Shown: piece by piece, positions 37,579 to 47,340 of the stretch
Layout of the letters: each line of letters starts with the position of its first letter
Position numbering within the stretch: the first letter of the stretch is position 1
Made by a program: the position numbers and the translations under genes
Notes under the pieces: generated by a model
Told to the model about the DNA's origin: nothing
Database searches by the model: none
The model's input: only the letters and a program-made list of their open reading frames with translations
Assembly: GCA_036172665.1 (NCBI GenBank)
Contig: CM069875.1
Span: 21,607,806 to 21,671,805 of the forward strand
Direction of reading: 5' to 3'
From: Prosopocoilus inquinatus
Taxonomy: Eukaryota > Arthropoda > Insecta > Coleoptera > Lucanidae
Length of the DNA stretch: 64,000 nt

Positions 37579-39813
37579 CTTCCGATATCCAAAACTAATT
37601 TGCCGCTCTCTGTTTATTACTTGTAATAAATTGCTGTTTGCTGCCGACACTTTTATTATTTATTAATATTACTCCAGAGAAGTAAAATATATTAATATTA
37701 TATTTATTATTTCATATTACATTAAAAGCAGATTTTTGCATTTTTGCATAATTTAGACATTTTTAATAATACGAAACATATTTTCATATCAATACATGAA
37801 ATAGTAAACTAGAAAGCAACAATATTGCAGCGACAATACTTTTAAAATAAATAAAAAACTTTATATCACATAAAACGTTTAAACTTATGGTAAAATTAAA
37901 TTACAATTTAAATAAGTGCCTATGTTAGATCACATAATTCTTGACAGAAAATATATCGTGCGTCCCAAAAATCTTGTAGTCTAAACGCCAATAGCAGATA
38001 CATATATCGTACGTCGAAATATCATAACTGGAGTGGTGAGTCAGGTAGGCCCCGAGGTATTTTTTTGATAATTTAAATACTGAAATATTCCAATTATTAA
38101 TAGCTACGGTTCATAGGCATTTATATTACAAAACGTTTAGGACACATTTATTATTTCCAGGGTTGGTCTCGTAAATTACCTGGTACGTAATTTATGTAAA
38201 TTACGCGTAATTAATATGTATTTTATATCGCGTAGAAAATTACTTACACAATTTTTTACGCCACTAATAAATTACAAACGAGGTTAAAATAATGTTTTTT
38301 ATAAAAATCTTTACATTGTTTGCCTATCATATAGGTAGCTACAGTATGAATCTGGAGGTCTGTTAGTATAAGTCCTAACAGATAATTATAATTGTCAATA
38401 AAACTAGTAATAAAGTTTCCTGACATTTCTGTTAAATAAACTTTCGGAGAGCATTTTCGACTTACAGTAAATTTTGTTTCATTAAGGTAGCTACTGAGTA
38501 ACTGAAACACGGAAAACAAAAACAAGCAAGTTTTAAGCAAAAAAGTTGTTTCAAACAACAAACAGACATTGCTTTAAAAATGTACAAAATACCATCGACA
38601 ATTTAAACCAAATCTTTTGATTTGCAAGTAATTATCAAGTCGGTATTGATTACGCCATAGCTGCTTAACGAAGACTAATACAGAGTTTAAAACATTTCCC
38701 TTTCCTTCTGAGTTATTGTGTATATTAGGTTTTAATACTCGTATTTTTGGCTTTTTATATTTAGAAAATAATATGGGTATTAAATGTGCTATTGATTGCA
38801 TCTGCGAGCTTAAAAAAATAATTTTGCAGTTAATGAAGGTGATTCAAAATTCCCGAATGCCGAAGGAAAGAAAGATCTAGTAAGTCGGTCTCTGCCGCAG
38901 CAGGCAATGTCTGAATTACAAATCTCCGACAAACTCTTACAACTTGTGTGCGAAAAGTTTCCTAATCTGTAGTTCTTTTAAAAAATTTAAAGTTAAAGTT
39001 GTTTTCCTAACCTCAAAAAAGTTATTGTAAGATTTGTGTTGTGCTTAGGCGTCCGCAGAGGGAGGCAAATGGGGCACTCGCCCCGTCTTGGATTAGGCTA
39101 GAAAAATTTCATAAATTATAAATTATAACTCAAGATGACTGCAGTGATCCGAATTAGACTAAATTTATCACTCCAGGAAGAGTACGATGACATTTCTGGA
39201 CCTCAATAAATTTTTTATACTACAAAATTGTAGAAGTTTTAATCAAAAAATTGTCTTCAATTCTTGCTCCACCCTCAATTTTTTTTTGCCCTGGCGTTCT
39301 GACAGTCCTGTGTTTCACATTATTTGTTAAATTTATAAAACTAAAACGCTAGGAGTTTTAGTGTTCAATTCAAAATTAAGCGAATAAAGTGACAGCTTAT
39401 GAATTTAGCTTTCTATTCTATCTTGTTTCATTTAGTTGAAAATCTTTAAGTTATGTGGCAGTGGCACTCTGTTATTGGACCTTTGTGCCTGTTGAGTGAC
39501 TTTGTTATTAAAAATAAAATAAAATAAAACAAATATTATTTCACAAATACTAAGACAATCTATAAATGTAATTTAGTTTTCTGTTGGGGCCTCATACCGA
39601 AATCGATTCAAATTCAAGAAAGAAACCAACTAGCAATTCGTAATTAAACGTTGTGTAGGGAATTCAGATTATGTATAAATATAATTGGATATTTAGATCT
39701 GATGACATAATTTGTTAATAAATTCTAATTTCCGGTAAAGTGATGCTGAATGACATACTTATTATGTGTAAACGGTTTTTAAACTTTAACCGGACAGTAT
39801 TAAAATTGGAAAT
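37579..39813. other. Non-coding stretch
   Basis: No gene recognised. At 38170-38240 the words GTAATTTA, TAAATTAC and CGCGTAATTA repeat in both orientations as small hairpins. At about 39045-39330 GCACTCGCCCCG and a distant TGCCCTGGCG hint at a DNA-transposon pair of ends, but the inverted match is poor. The minus-strand frames at 38256-38801 show no known domain. Confidence 0.35.
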
Positions 39814-39856
39814 AGAACTCAACGTTTCACTATCGATTGATAGCTTCGTCAGGACA
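39814..39856 (-). ncRNA. Decayed hammerhead motif of a PLE family B-like end
   Basis: On the minus strand the core is intact: CTGACGA, stem II GCTATC-AATC-GATAGT, GAA, ACGT, T. Stem I, however, pairs over only 2 bp (…GTC with GAG…), so cleavage is unlikely. It is followed on the same strand by sequence resembling a PLE end (CGGTTAAAG-type words). Probably a remnant of an old insertion. Confidence 0.5.
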
Positions 39857-41008
39857 AGAGTCAACTACAGTTATTGAAATATTTAAAATATGACAAACTT
39901 CTTCATAAAATTAAAAATGGAAATATAAACTAAGTACAGAGTGTATCATAATTACACCGATAAATATTCATATCATGCGATTCTCTGTTAGAATTGTATC
40001 CACAAATATCATAGGTAATATTTTTCCCAAAAATGTATAATTTCCAAAATATATATTAAATATTGCAACGTAAAGAATACATATTTAATTTAAACAATTT
40101 GATATTCAGAAGTGTGTAGCACTGAGCAGCCTCGTTTTCTAAAATTCTAGATCGATTTCTACCTGCTCTTTTTTTAACCTCCTCAAGTTTCTTACGAGGG
40201 TCAGTAATTTTTAAATTTGGAGCACGGGAATATATAATGTTGAAAAAGTTTCTCTAATTTGCGGATAATAAATTTAGTTACGCCCGAAAGTAGCTCCTAC
40301 GTCCTGCATTAAAATTACGGAGTTACGAAAGTTTTTAATTGAATATCGTGTAAAATTTACGGCTAACGGTATCCGTGAACTACATGGTGCATATTATCGG
40401 AGTTTTTCCGCTTAACTCTCAGTCTGTATAACAATACACGGAGATGGGAATAATTACTAAGTTATATTACCGCACAAGTTTGACGTTATGAACACTAGAA
40501 AATAATAAACTTCGGAACTATTTAATCTGCGTTTCAGATTTTTAATTTTCAGTTGATTAGGACACCTGTATAAAAGCGATGTAATTTAACCGACTATATT
40601 AGTATATCCGTTCAAAATGCCTATGTATATACTTTAAAGTGATTTATATTTTATCTAACCCTTTCAGTAAAACAAAAAAATTAAAATAAAGTTTTATATT
40701 TAAGGACATATAATGGATTTTCCAGGTCTCTATTAAAAATGAATCAGATCTTGAAAAGGTTGGGTGAATGTAATATTAAAAATTTAAGATTAAAACTCTT
40801 ACTCTGATATTTTACTTCAAGAACATTAGCTCAGGTCGCAAATATTGTGGAATATTAAAAAAATACACTAAACAAATCTAAGTGATAAATCGGATCATAG
40901 CATCATATATTAGATAAATATATTCTTGTGTGCAATAAGTAAACTTAAGGAACGTAAGGAAAACAGGAATTCTTTAATTAAGATATCGCAACGATATTGT
41001 TATTGTAT
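39857..41008. other. Non-coding stretch
   Basis: AT-rich; no gene or repeat recognised. Confidence 0.4.
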
Positions 41009-41190
41009 TGACATCTTACGATCGCTTTTTGACCTGACATTGCAGTAGGATAGACAAATTGAAGCGGGATATGTGCAAATCGTTCTTGATTGCAGTCAAA
41101 ACCTACAGCAGTCTCTGTACAGCTGTTTCAGCCCTGCTTGGGGCTTCTTCAGCAGAGACGTAGCTCGACATTCCCACTGCAATAAAATCA
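41009..41190 (-). mobile_element. PLE family C terminal repeat with hammerhead, - strand
   Basis: Minus-strand sequence matching the family C repeat at 52292-52449 and 52091-52281: it includes ACGTCTCTGCTGAAGAAGCC, the ribozyme, GATTGCA words and the end TGACATTGCAGTAGGATA in complement. An internal stretch between GCGGGAT and ATGTGCAAAT (about 90 bp in the other copies) is deleted. It sits just left of the inverted family A arm and in the same orientation as that arm. Confidence 0.75.
41111..41159 (-). ncRNA. Hammerhead ribozyme motif, PLE family C
   Basis: Minus strand, in order: stem I 5' strand GTCTCTG (41159-41153), CTGAAGA, stem II AGCCC-CAAGCA-GGGCT, GAA, stem III palindrome ACAGCTGT, cleavage nucleotide A, stem I 3' strand CAGAGAC (41117-41111). 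Stem I is a perfect 7-bp helix and the core matches CUGANGA...GAA. Stem III can fold as 2 bp with a tetraloop or as an 8-bp helix in a dimer. The usual C at the cleavage position is A here, which the consensus allows but is less favoured. Type I hammerheads with such tiny stem III are known from PLEs. Confidence 0.85.
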
Positions 41191-41236
41191 CGGTATAATA
41201 TGCGTTCTTAAGTGTTCTGAATTGTTAATGTTTTTA

Positions 41237-42052
41237 TCAAAATATTAAATATTTACTTCGGTTAAAAACACAAAATATATCATCGACGTATCTCACCCAG
41301 ATTTTAGGGAAATAATCTAAAGAGGCTTTAAGTTCCGTTTCAAATTTACCCATAAACAGATTTGCCATAAACGGTGACAAGCTATTTCCCATGGCTGCCC
41401 CTTCCAATTGTTGGTAAAACTCGTTGTTAAATTTAAAGAAATTTTGATTCATGCATAAACTAGTGAGTTTTATTAATTCATCCACTTCCTCCTTATCGAA
41501 GCTATTCTTTGATAAAAGTTCTTTCAGGTAATCTAAGGTGGTTTTTACAGGTATACTAGGAAATAACGAAGTGACATCGAAGGATACTAAAATTTCGTTT
41601 GGTTTTATTTCTAGATTTTTTAATTTTTCAATAAATTCTAATGAATTTTTAACAGAAAAATCGGGTAATTTAACTGGAAGGTTATTAAATTTATCACTTA
41701 ACCACCTCGATAATGAAGAAGTCGGTGAATTTATACAGGATACAATGGGTCTCATGCTGTTACCTGGTTTGTGTATTTTTGGTAAACAATACAATCTAGG
41801 GATTATTGGGTTAGATGTTGTTAATTTGTAACGTAAAGCGTTCGTAATCGCTTTACTGCAGTCTAACATGGTTTTTTTGGTCTCCGTAATCATTTTAGGT
41901 AAAGGATCTTTTTTAACTTTCTGGTATTGACCTTGATTAAGCATGCCATTTACTCCGAAATAATCTTCTTTATCTAAAATGACCACAGTATTGCCTTTGT
42001 CCGCCTTGAGATAAAAACAATCTTTTTCTCTAAGTGTTTTAATGATTTTCAA
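41237..42052 (-). pseudogene. PLE family A reverse transcriptase, truncated inverted copy
   Basis: This 271-codon minus-strand frame is nearly identical to the first half of the plus-strand PLE protein at 42132-43880, from KIIKTLREKDC to the RT catalytic motif YVDD, then ends in unrelated residues (SKYLIF). Motif A (SFDVTSLFPSIP), motif B (GAAMGNSLSP) and YVDD are intact. The one clear difference in the shared region is a 3-base deletion turning the residues Asp-Arg into Gly (after EDYF). The remaining RT part, the linker and the GIY-YIG domain are missing, so it cannot work alone. It forms the left arm of a head-to-head inverted pair. Confidence 0.9.
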
Positions 42053-42107
42053 ATTTTTATCTTGTTTTTTGGGGGAGGACTGAATTTTGTTTTCGGAAAT
42101 TTGAATT
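41247..42107 (-). repeat. Left arm of PLE family A inverted pair
   Basis: Reverse complement of 42143-43003 with very few differences over about 860 bp. The arms are separated by 35 bp (42108-42142) that do not match each other. Read on the minus strand, the first spacer bases continue the reading frame upstream of the arm, so this side keeps slightly more of the PLE N-terminal region. Such head-to-head partial copies are a known habit of Penelope elements. Confidence 0.9.
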
Positions 42108-42131
42108 TTACACGCGGTTCTAACAAAACTT

Positions 42132-43880
42132 TTGACATTTTCAATTCAAATTTCCGAAAACAAAATTCAGTCCTCCCCCAAAAAACAAGATAAAAATTTG
42201 AAAATCATTAAAACACTTAGAGAAAAAGATTGTTTTTATCTCAAGGCGGACAAAGGCAATACTGTGGTCATTTTAGATAAAGAAGATTATTTCGACAGAG
42301 TAAATGGCATGCTTAATCAAGGTCAATACCAGAAAGTTAAAAAAGATCCTTTACCTAAAATGATTACGGAGACCAAAAAAACCATGTTAGACTGCAGTAA
42401 AGCGATTACGAACGCTTTACGTTACAAATTAACAACATCTAACCCAATAATCCCTAGATTGTATTGTTTACCAAAAATACACAAACCAGGTAACAGCATG
42501 AGACCCATTGTATCCTGTATAAATTCACCGACTTCTTCATTATCGAGGTGGTTAAGTGATAAATTTAATAACCTTCCAGTTAAATTACCCGATTTTTCTG
42601 TTAAAAATTCATTAGAATTTATTGAAAAATTAAAAAATCTAGAAATAAAACCAAACGAAATTTTAGTATCCTTCGATGTCACTTCGTTATTTCCTAGTAT
42701 ACCTGTAAAAACCACCTTAGATTACCTGAAAGAACTTTTATCAAAGAATAGCTTCGATAAGGAGGAAGTGGATGAATTAATAAAACTCACTAGTTTATGC
42801 ATGAATCAAAATTTCTTTAAATTTAACAACGAGTTTTACCAACAATTGGAAGGGGCAGCCATGGGAAATAGCTTGTCACCGTTTATGGCAAATCTGTTTA
42901 TGGGTAAATTTGAAACGGAACTTAAAGCCTCTTTAGATTATTTCCCTAAAATCTGGGTGAGATACGTCGATGATATATTTTGTGTTTTTGACCAAAGTAA
43001 ATGTTCAATAGAGGAATTCCTTAAAAGTTTAAACTCTAAATTCACCACCATCAAATTTACCTATGAAATTGAAACTAACAATAAACTACCCTTTTTAGAC
43101 ACATTAGTAACTAGAAATAGTAATAAATTAGAATTTAACGTTTATAGGAAATCTACTAATGTTAATAGATTCATTCCCGCGGATTCAAATCATTGCAAAC
43201 AATATAAATTAGCGGCCTTAAATTTCTTAGTGCATAGGATGCTGACATTCCCTTTATCAACTGTTAATTATAGTAAAGAACTTCAAGAAATTATTAAAAT
43301 CGCCACGTACAATGGTTACCAATCCGATGTAATCTATAACATTATTAGAAAACAAAAACAAAAATTAGAGATTAATAAAATAACCACACTAAAATCTGAC
43401 AAAATAGGTGAGGTAGATTATAAGAAAATTGTAAAAATGCCGTTTTATCCTCAATATACTAAAGGGTTGAATACAATTTTTAAAAAATTAGGTTTAAGAA
43501 TAGTTTACACCAACAATAACAGCTTAAAATCGTTGCTGGGAAATCCGAAAGATAAAGTAGATTCGGAGGATAAATCAGGTATATATAAAATTAGTTGTAA
43601 AAATTGTGATCAAATTTATGTAGGGCAAACAAAAAGATCCTTAAAAATTAGATTCAAAGAACACTTGGCTCATTTAAAATACAAACGCTTTGATAAATCC
43701 AGTGTTGCCTTACACATGCTTGAAAACAATCATTCGGTAAATAAAATAGTTTTAATCAAACAAATTAATAACAAAACAAACCTAGATTCTTTCGAAAGCT
43801 TGGAGATTCACAAAAATAGGAATAGATTAATGAATTTTGAGAAGTCCGGGCCGACCGCTTCTTGCCTCTTCGACCTTTAG
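42132..43880 (+). CDS. Penelope-like element protein: reverse transcriptase plus GIY-YIG endonuclease
   Basis: Open frame of 582 codons. RT domain: KADKGNTVVILD (38-49), RPIVSCINSPTSSL (124-137), motif A SFDVTSLFPSIP with catalytic Asp (180-191), motif B GAAMGNSLSP (241-250), motif C RYVDDIF (277-283), LPFLDT (319-324). A linker follows, then the GIY-YIG endonuclease: GIYKISCKNCDQIYVG (483-498) with the Cys pair CKNC and conserved Arg and His after it. This order defines endonuclease-bearing PLEs (Penelope/Poseidon group); the protein nicks DNA and primes reverse transcription there. The frame has no ATG near its start (it opens at a TTG) and the junction with the inverted arm lies just upstream, so the true N-terminus is probably missing. 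All catalytic motifs are intact; a hammerhead motif lies 116 bp downstream. Confidence 0.92.
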   Translation: MTFSIQISENKIQSSPKKQDKNLKIIKTLREKDCFYLKADKGNTVVILDKEDYFDRVNGMLNQGQYQKVKKDPLPKMITETKKTMLDCSKAITNALRYKLTTSNPIIPRLYCLPKIHKPGNSMRPIVSCINSPTSSLSRWLSDKFNNLPVKLPDFSVKNSLEFIEKLKNLEIKPNEILVSFDVTSLFPSIPVKTTLDYLKELLSKNSFDKEEVDELIKLTSLCMNQNFFKFNNEFYQQLEGAAMGNSLSPFMANLFMGKFETELKASLDYFPKIWVRYVDDIFCVFDQSKCSIEEFLKSLNSKFTTIKFTYEIETNNKLPFLDTLVTRNSNKLEFNVYRKSTNVNRFIPADSNHCKQYKLAALNFLVHRMLTFPLSTVNYSKELQEIIKIATYNGYQSDVIYNIIRKQKQKLEINKITTLKSDKIGEVDYKKIVKMPFYPQYTKGLNTIFKKLGLRIVYTNNNSLKSLLGNPKDKVDSEDKSGIYKISCKNCDQIYVGQTKRSLKIRFKEHLAHLKYKRFDKSSVALHMLENNHSVNKIVLIKQINNKTNLDSFESLEIHKNRNRLMNFEKSGPTASCLFDL

Positions 43881-44100
43881 ATTTTCGAAGAATCCCGGTT
43901 TGCTTTGCATGCATAATACGGTACAAAGAAAGTGAGGGGGGAGTGCGGCTAGTCTAGTTTAGTTTATTTGTTGTTTTAAAGTTTAATATCAGTTTAGCGC
44001 TGAAGATGGTAACTTCGTTACCGAAATACGTATTCGCTTTCAGTGAATTAATGTGGTCGAGGGGTTTTCTCACTATTTATTTGGATTACAGCCACAGGTT
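42143..44100 (+). mobile_element. PLE family A, right-hand copy
   Basis: Comprises the RT/GIY-YIG reading frame, a 3' UTR with GAGGGGGGAGTGCGGC, and the hammerhead at 43996-44038. The left limit is the inverted-repeat junction; the right limit is approximate because no target duplication could be paired. Low decay (no stop or frameshift in 1.7 kb) indicates a recent insertion. Confidence 0.8.
43996..44038 (+). ncRNA. Hammerhead ribozyme motif, PLE family A
   Basis: In order: stem I AGCG (43996-43999), CTGAAGA (44000-44006), an unpaired T, stem II GGTAA-CTTCG-TTACC (44008-44022), GAA (44023-44025), stem III palindrome ATACGTAT (44026-44033), cleavage nucleotide T (44034), stem I CGCT (44035-44038). 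Both core boxes match CUGANGA and GAA, and stem I pairs over 4 bp. Predicted cleavage is after 44034. The extra nucleotide before stem II also occurs in the family B motif. The short palindromic stem III would favour a dimeric fold. Confidence 0.75.
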
Positions 44101-44286
44101 TTGTGTTGCTTTGTGATTATTTATATCTTAAGATAAAATCATAAAATTCGGTGTTTTTTTTATTAAATTCGATGGACAACCTAATGCAGTTCGAAGAAAT
44201 AGTTTAGGTTTGACAGTTTCGCAGATACGGCTGTTAACTGTTTTTTTTTTTATGGACACTTCCTTAGATATTCATAGCATGTGATG

Positions 44287-44437
44287 TAGAAATAAAATCT
44301 GAATACGACCATATGAACAATTATGCTTTTCTTTTAAAATAAAATATTAGGTTACTAAGAATTTTTGTTAAAAAGTATTTTTTTTATGTAAAAAAAGGAT
44401 AAGTGTGTCATATGGTCGCATTTAGATTTTATTTCTG
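44287..44437. repeat. 151-bp hairpin MITE
   Basis: The left end GTAGAAATAAAATCTGAATA, continuing to CGACCATATGA, is the inverted partner of TCATATGGTCGCATTTAGAT continuing to TTTATTTCTGC: an inverted repeat of about 31 bp with three mismatches. The loop is AT-rich with no coding. No clear target duplication. Confidence 0.65.
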
Positions 44438-44921
44438 CGTTTTTAAATAGAAAGAACTGGGTTCAGTATTGATCATTGGAGTTTCAAATGTCAGTACATG
44501 TTTTTTCAGTTTCAGATTTTTACACAAAAGTTCAAGCTTTTAAACAATTTTTGCGCGTACTGTAAGCTTACGGTCCTCTGCAACAAGACATACGGTCGTG
44601 CTCGTGGCTGAAAAAACAAACCTTTTTTGACCTAAATTTAATAACACTAAGTATTTTTCTGGGTAGCTGTACTTATGACGTAATATCAACGTGTGTTCAA
44701 ATTCTTTGTGGCCGGCACAGTAATAACTTGGAAAACTTCTGATTGCCGTGTCAGACCAAAGTTTAATAAGAAACAAACTGGCTACCAATGGTGTGTAAAA
44801 AAATGTTCCTTGACATAACGAAACAATAAACAGACAAGAAGTTAATTGCTGAAATGTGTATTAATTTATGAAATAAATGCATAATGATTTCTTTAAACAC
44901 CTTAATATCAAGTTTAAGGCT
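44438..44921. other. Non-coding stretch
   Basis: Nothing recognised. The 82-codon minus-strand frame here has no known motif. Confidence 0.4.
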
Positions 44922-45009
44922 AAAATATGTCGTTTCTTGAAAGTGTGAAAAAAATATGTCGTTTCTCGAAAGTGTGAAAAAATATGTCGTTTCTTAAAAG
45001 TGTGAAATA
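44922..45009. repeat. Tandem repeat, three units of 28-29 bp
   Basis: ATATGTCGTTTCTTGAAAGT (first bases of the unit) starts at about 44925, 44954 and 44982, each followed by GTGAAAAA-like sequence. The units differ at one or two bases. Simple minisatellite. Confidence 0.85.
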
Positions 45010-45440
45010 AGAATCTAACTATGGGCACAAAAAAGTAAAAGAATGAAAATTAATATAACTGTCTAGGTGCGTTCGAAAATTCTGTGCGGAGTGCATCTGG
45101 AGCGTACAATTGCATCATTCTCACTCACGATCTTTTATTTATCGTACATCTCGTTTACAATTTCCAAAAGTCTTGCGTTTACATTATTTCCTTGACAACG
45201 GACGAAATTTTCACGTCTACTTTAAGGCTTCTTTAAGTGAAGAGATTGCCTGGTGTCAGGTTAATAAAGTAAATATTGAAAAGGACGAGTGGAATGCAAA
45301 ATAAGTTAAAAATTATGAGTAAGACGTGATTACTCGCCCCAGATGCAATAGTTTTCGAAGGCGATATATGAAACAGAAACGTGATCGTGAAATAAAAACA
45401 ATAGATTTGACATGACATTCCATATATTAGCACTAAGTTT
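45010..45440. other. Non-coding stretch
   Basis: No gene recognised; the 64- to 75-codon frames on both strands show no motif. Confidence 0.4.
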
Positions 45441-45570
45441 AGGCCCGGTTTTTCTATCACAGGTTAACCCTAACTGTCGGTTTATTTCCATGGTAACAAG
45501 TACGAAGACAATTGTTTCCATGGCAATAAACTGAAGGTTAAAGTTAACTTGTGATTGAAAAACCGGGCCT
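45441..45570. repeat. 130-bp AGGCCCGG MITE, best-preserved copy
   Basis: The ends AGGCCCGGTTTTTCTATCAC and its near complement GTGATTGAAAAACCGGGCCT form inverted repeats that extend through GTTAAC. The interior has CCATGGTAACAAGTACG and a second CCATGG, GACAATTG between them. Diverged copies lie at 28169-28280 (whole) and 12850-12925 (half). No coding. Superfamily unknown. Confidence 0.7.
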
Positions 45571-46944
45571 TAGAGTTGAATATCGAGGTATTGCAAAAAA
45601 CCATACATGAAACTCGTTTATAAGGCGTCGTTCTTTACTCCCGAGTTTACAACACTCGCTTCGCTCATGTGCTAAAGAAAGGTTTATAACTAGTTTTATA
45701 AAATGCTACAAATAGTGAGAAAATTGAAAAACTTACTATTAAAAATAACATTCAATAGTTTTAGAAATAAACAAATCTAAAAGAACTAATGTCTGTTAAT
45801 TTTTGTGAAATCCTAAAATATATTAAAACATTTTAGTTTACGTTATTTTGAATAGAGGAGTGTGACTAAGCAAATTTATGATGCAAGGCCACTTAGAGAT
45901 CGACTCTATCGATCCAAAGTCTGTTTTTTACTTGATTTCTTGCATGGACTTGTTAATACATACAATCTCATAGCCCATTTATTAGATATGAGTTTCTGGT
46001 TAAAATACCAAATTTTTAGATGGAACTATGAAGTATTTGTATCCTTACAAAATTCATAATACTTTTTGCACATATTACGTATAACACTAAAACACTAGAA
46101 GCAAATTTGTTTTCATATACATACCATTTGCATGTACTAATATCACAAAAATTCATCCAATTGCACAGAGCTAACCATTTGCCAACTTCCAATTCAATTT
46201 TCACGAAAACACTGAAATCGTATTTAATGAATAAATCTTAATATCCCTTAAGTAATTATTTTAATCACCCTTAACTTATAATTACGCTGTCATATAGCTA
46301 ATCACTGGCTCTCTGTGATCTTTTCAGTAATGTTACCTAGTTTCTTGGGTTTCGTGTCGTATTGTCTCATATTATGTTGTACTGTAACTGAACTTTACTT
46401 AAATTTTACTGTATAGGGTGGATTAATTTCGATGTCTTTTATGGGTATTTCCGTAACTATAAGAGATAGAAAAAAACTAGTGGCCAAGTCTCGATTTCTT
46501 TATTGGAGATTAAGTCAATAGCGTAAACAAAAGTTGCCATTTTCGACTTTTCGTTTTTCGGTCATATCTCGTTTATTTCTAGAGATATTAAAAAACCGCT
46601 TGAACATTATAAGGACACTTTTTGGAATACAATTCAGTGGTGTAGTTGATTTTGTAATATTTACTTAAATTTTCGAGATATAACTTAAAGTTATGTTTTT
46701 TTTTTTAATGGAAATCATAGTAGGCCCCCATTATATAGAGATTTATTTTCTGTTTTCAAAAATATATATTTTATATATTTTTTATAATTAATAGGAAATA
46801 CTGTCATTTTTATTATATCTGACTTTCTATTGAAAATAAGTTTATCATTCATCACGTTTCAGAGAAAGTTTTAAACTACGTATAATTAAAACGTGTTATG
46901 ACCGAAATTTTTAAGAAAAATTGTTTTTAATCTTTAAATGGTCA
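45571..46944. other. Non-coding stretch
   Basis: AT-rich; no gene recognised. Frames of 62-65 codons near 45862 and 46016 lack motifs. Confidence 0.4.
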
Positions 46945-47340
46945 ACATCGCACGAACACTCAACGTTTCACTATCGGTTGATAGCTTCGTTAGGAAGAAA
47001 CGTTGAACGTTCGTGCAATTTTCAGTGTCCGTTCGAGGGTTGAAAACAATTTTTATACAGTTTCCATCGGATAAGAAACGACTTCAAAAGAAATTTAATT
47101 GAAGTCGACTCTTGTCCGATGAAATATGTGAGAGAAAATAGTATTTAAACTTTAAAAGACACACTGTAAAATCACAAGAACACTACGTTTCGCTTTCGCT
47201 TTATAGTTTCGTCAGATGTGAAAAAATGTAAATAAACCAGTTGTCAAGAGAAACGAAAAGTTAACATGATTTTAAACTAAAATACGAGTTGTCCGAATAA
47301 ACATAAAGGTAATAATAACTAAATTAAAACTAAATTAAGG
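46945..47340 (-). mobile_element. Decayed PLE family B-like ends
   Basis: Two hammerhead-like stretches on the minus strand (46957-46994 and 47181-47220) and a downstream block (47215-47330) containing AGTTGTCAAGAGAAACGAAA and TAACATGATTTTAAACTAAA match the family B 3' region at 57690-57775. The first ribozyme copy reads CTAACGA in place of CTGACGA; the second keeps CTGACGA and GAA-ACGT-A but its stem II is broken. GCACGAAC...GTTTC and its complement around 46950-47020 form the same foldback design as the 37410 unit. CATCGGATAAGAAACGACTT near 47066 resembles the family B end CATCGGACAAGAACAAACTT. Confidence 0.65.

Noticed and set aside
38256..38801. Two adjacent minus-strand frames (101 and 75 codons)
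   Set aside because: No motif links them to a known protein and no splice-like structure connects them.
39045..39330. Possible DNA transposon between GGGGCACTCGCCCCG and TTTGCCCTGGCG
   Set aside because: The inverted match between the ends is weak and no target duplication was found; the left phrase is merely self-complementary.
41538..41831. 97-codon frames at 41538-41831 (+) and 42422-42715 (-)
   Set aside because: They are antisense shadows of the PLE reverse transcriptase; being identical only reflects the inverted repeat.
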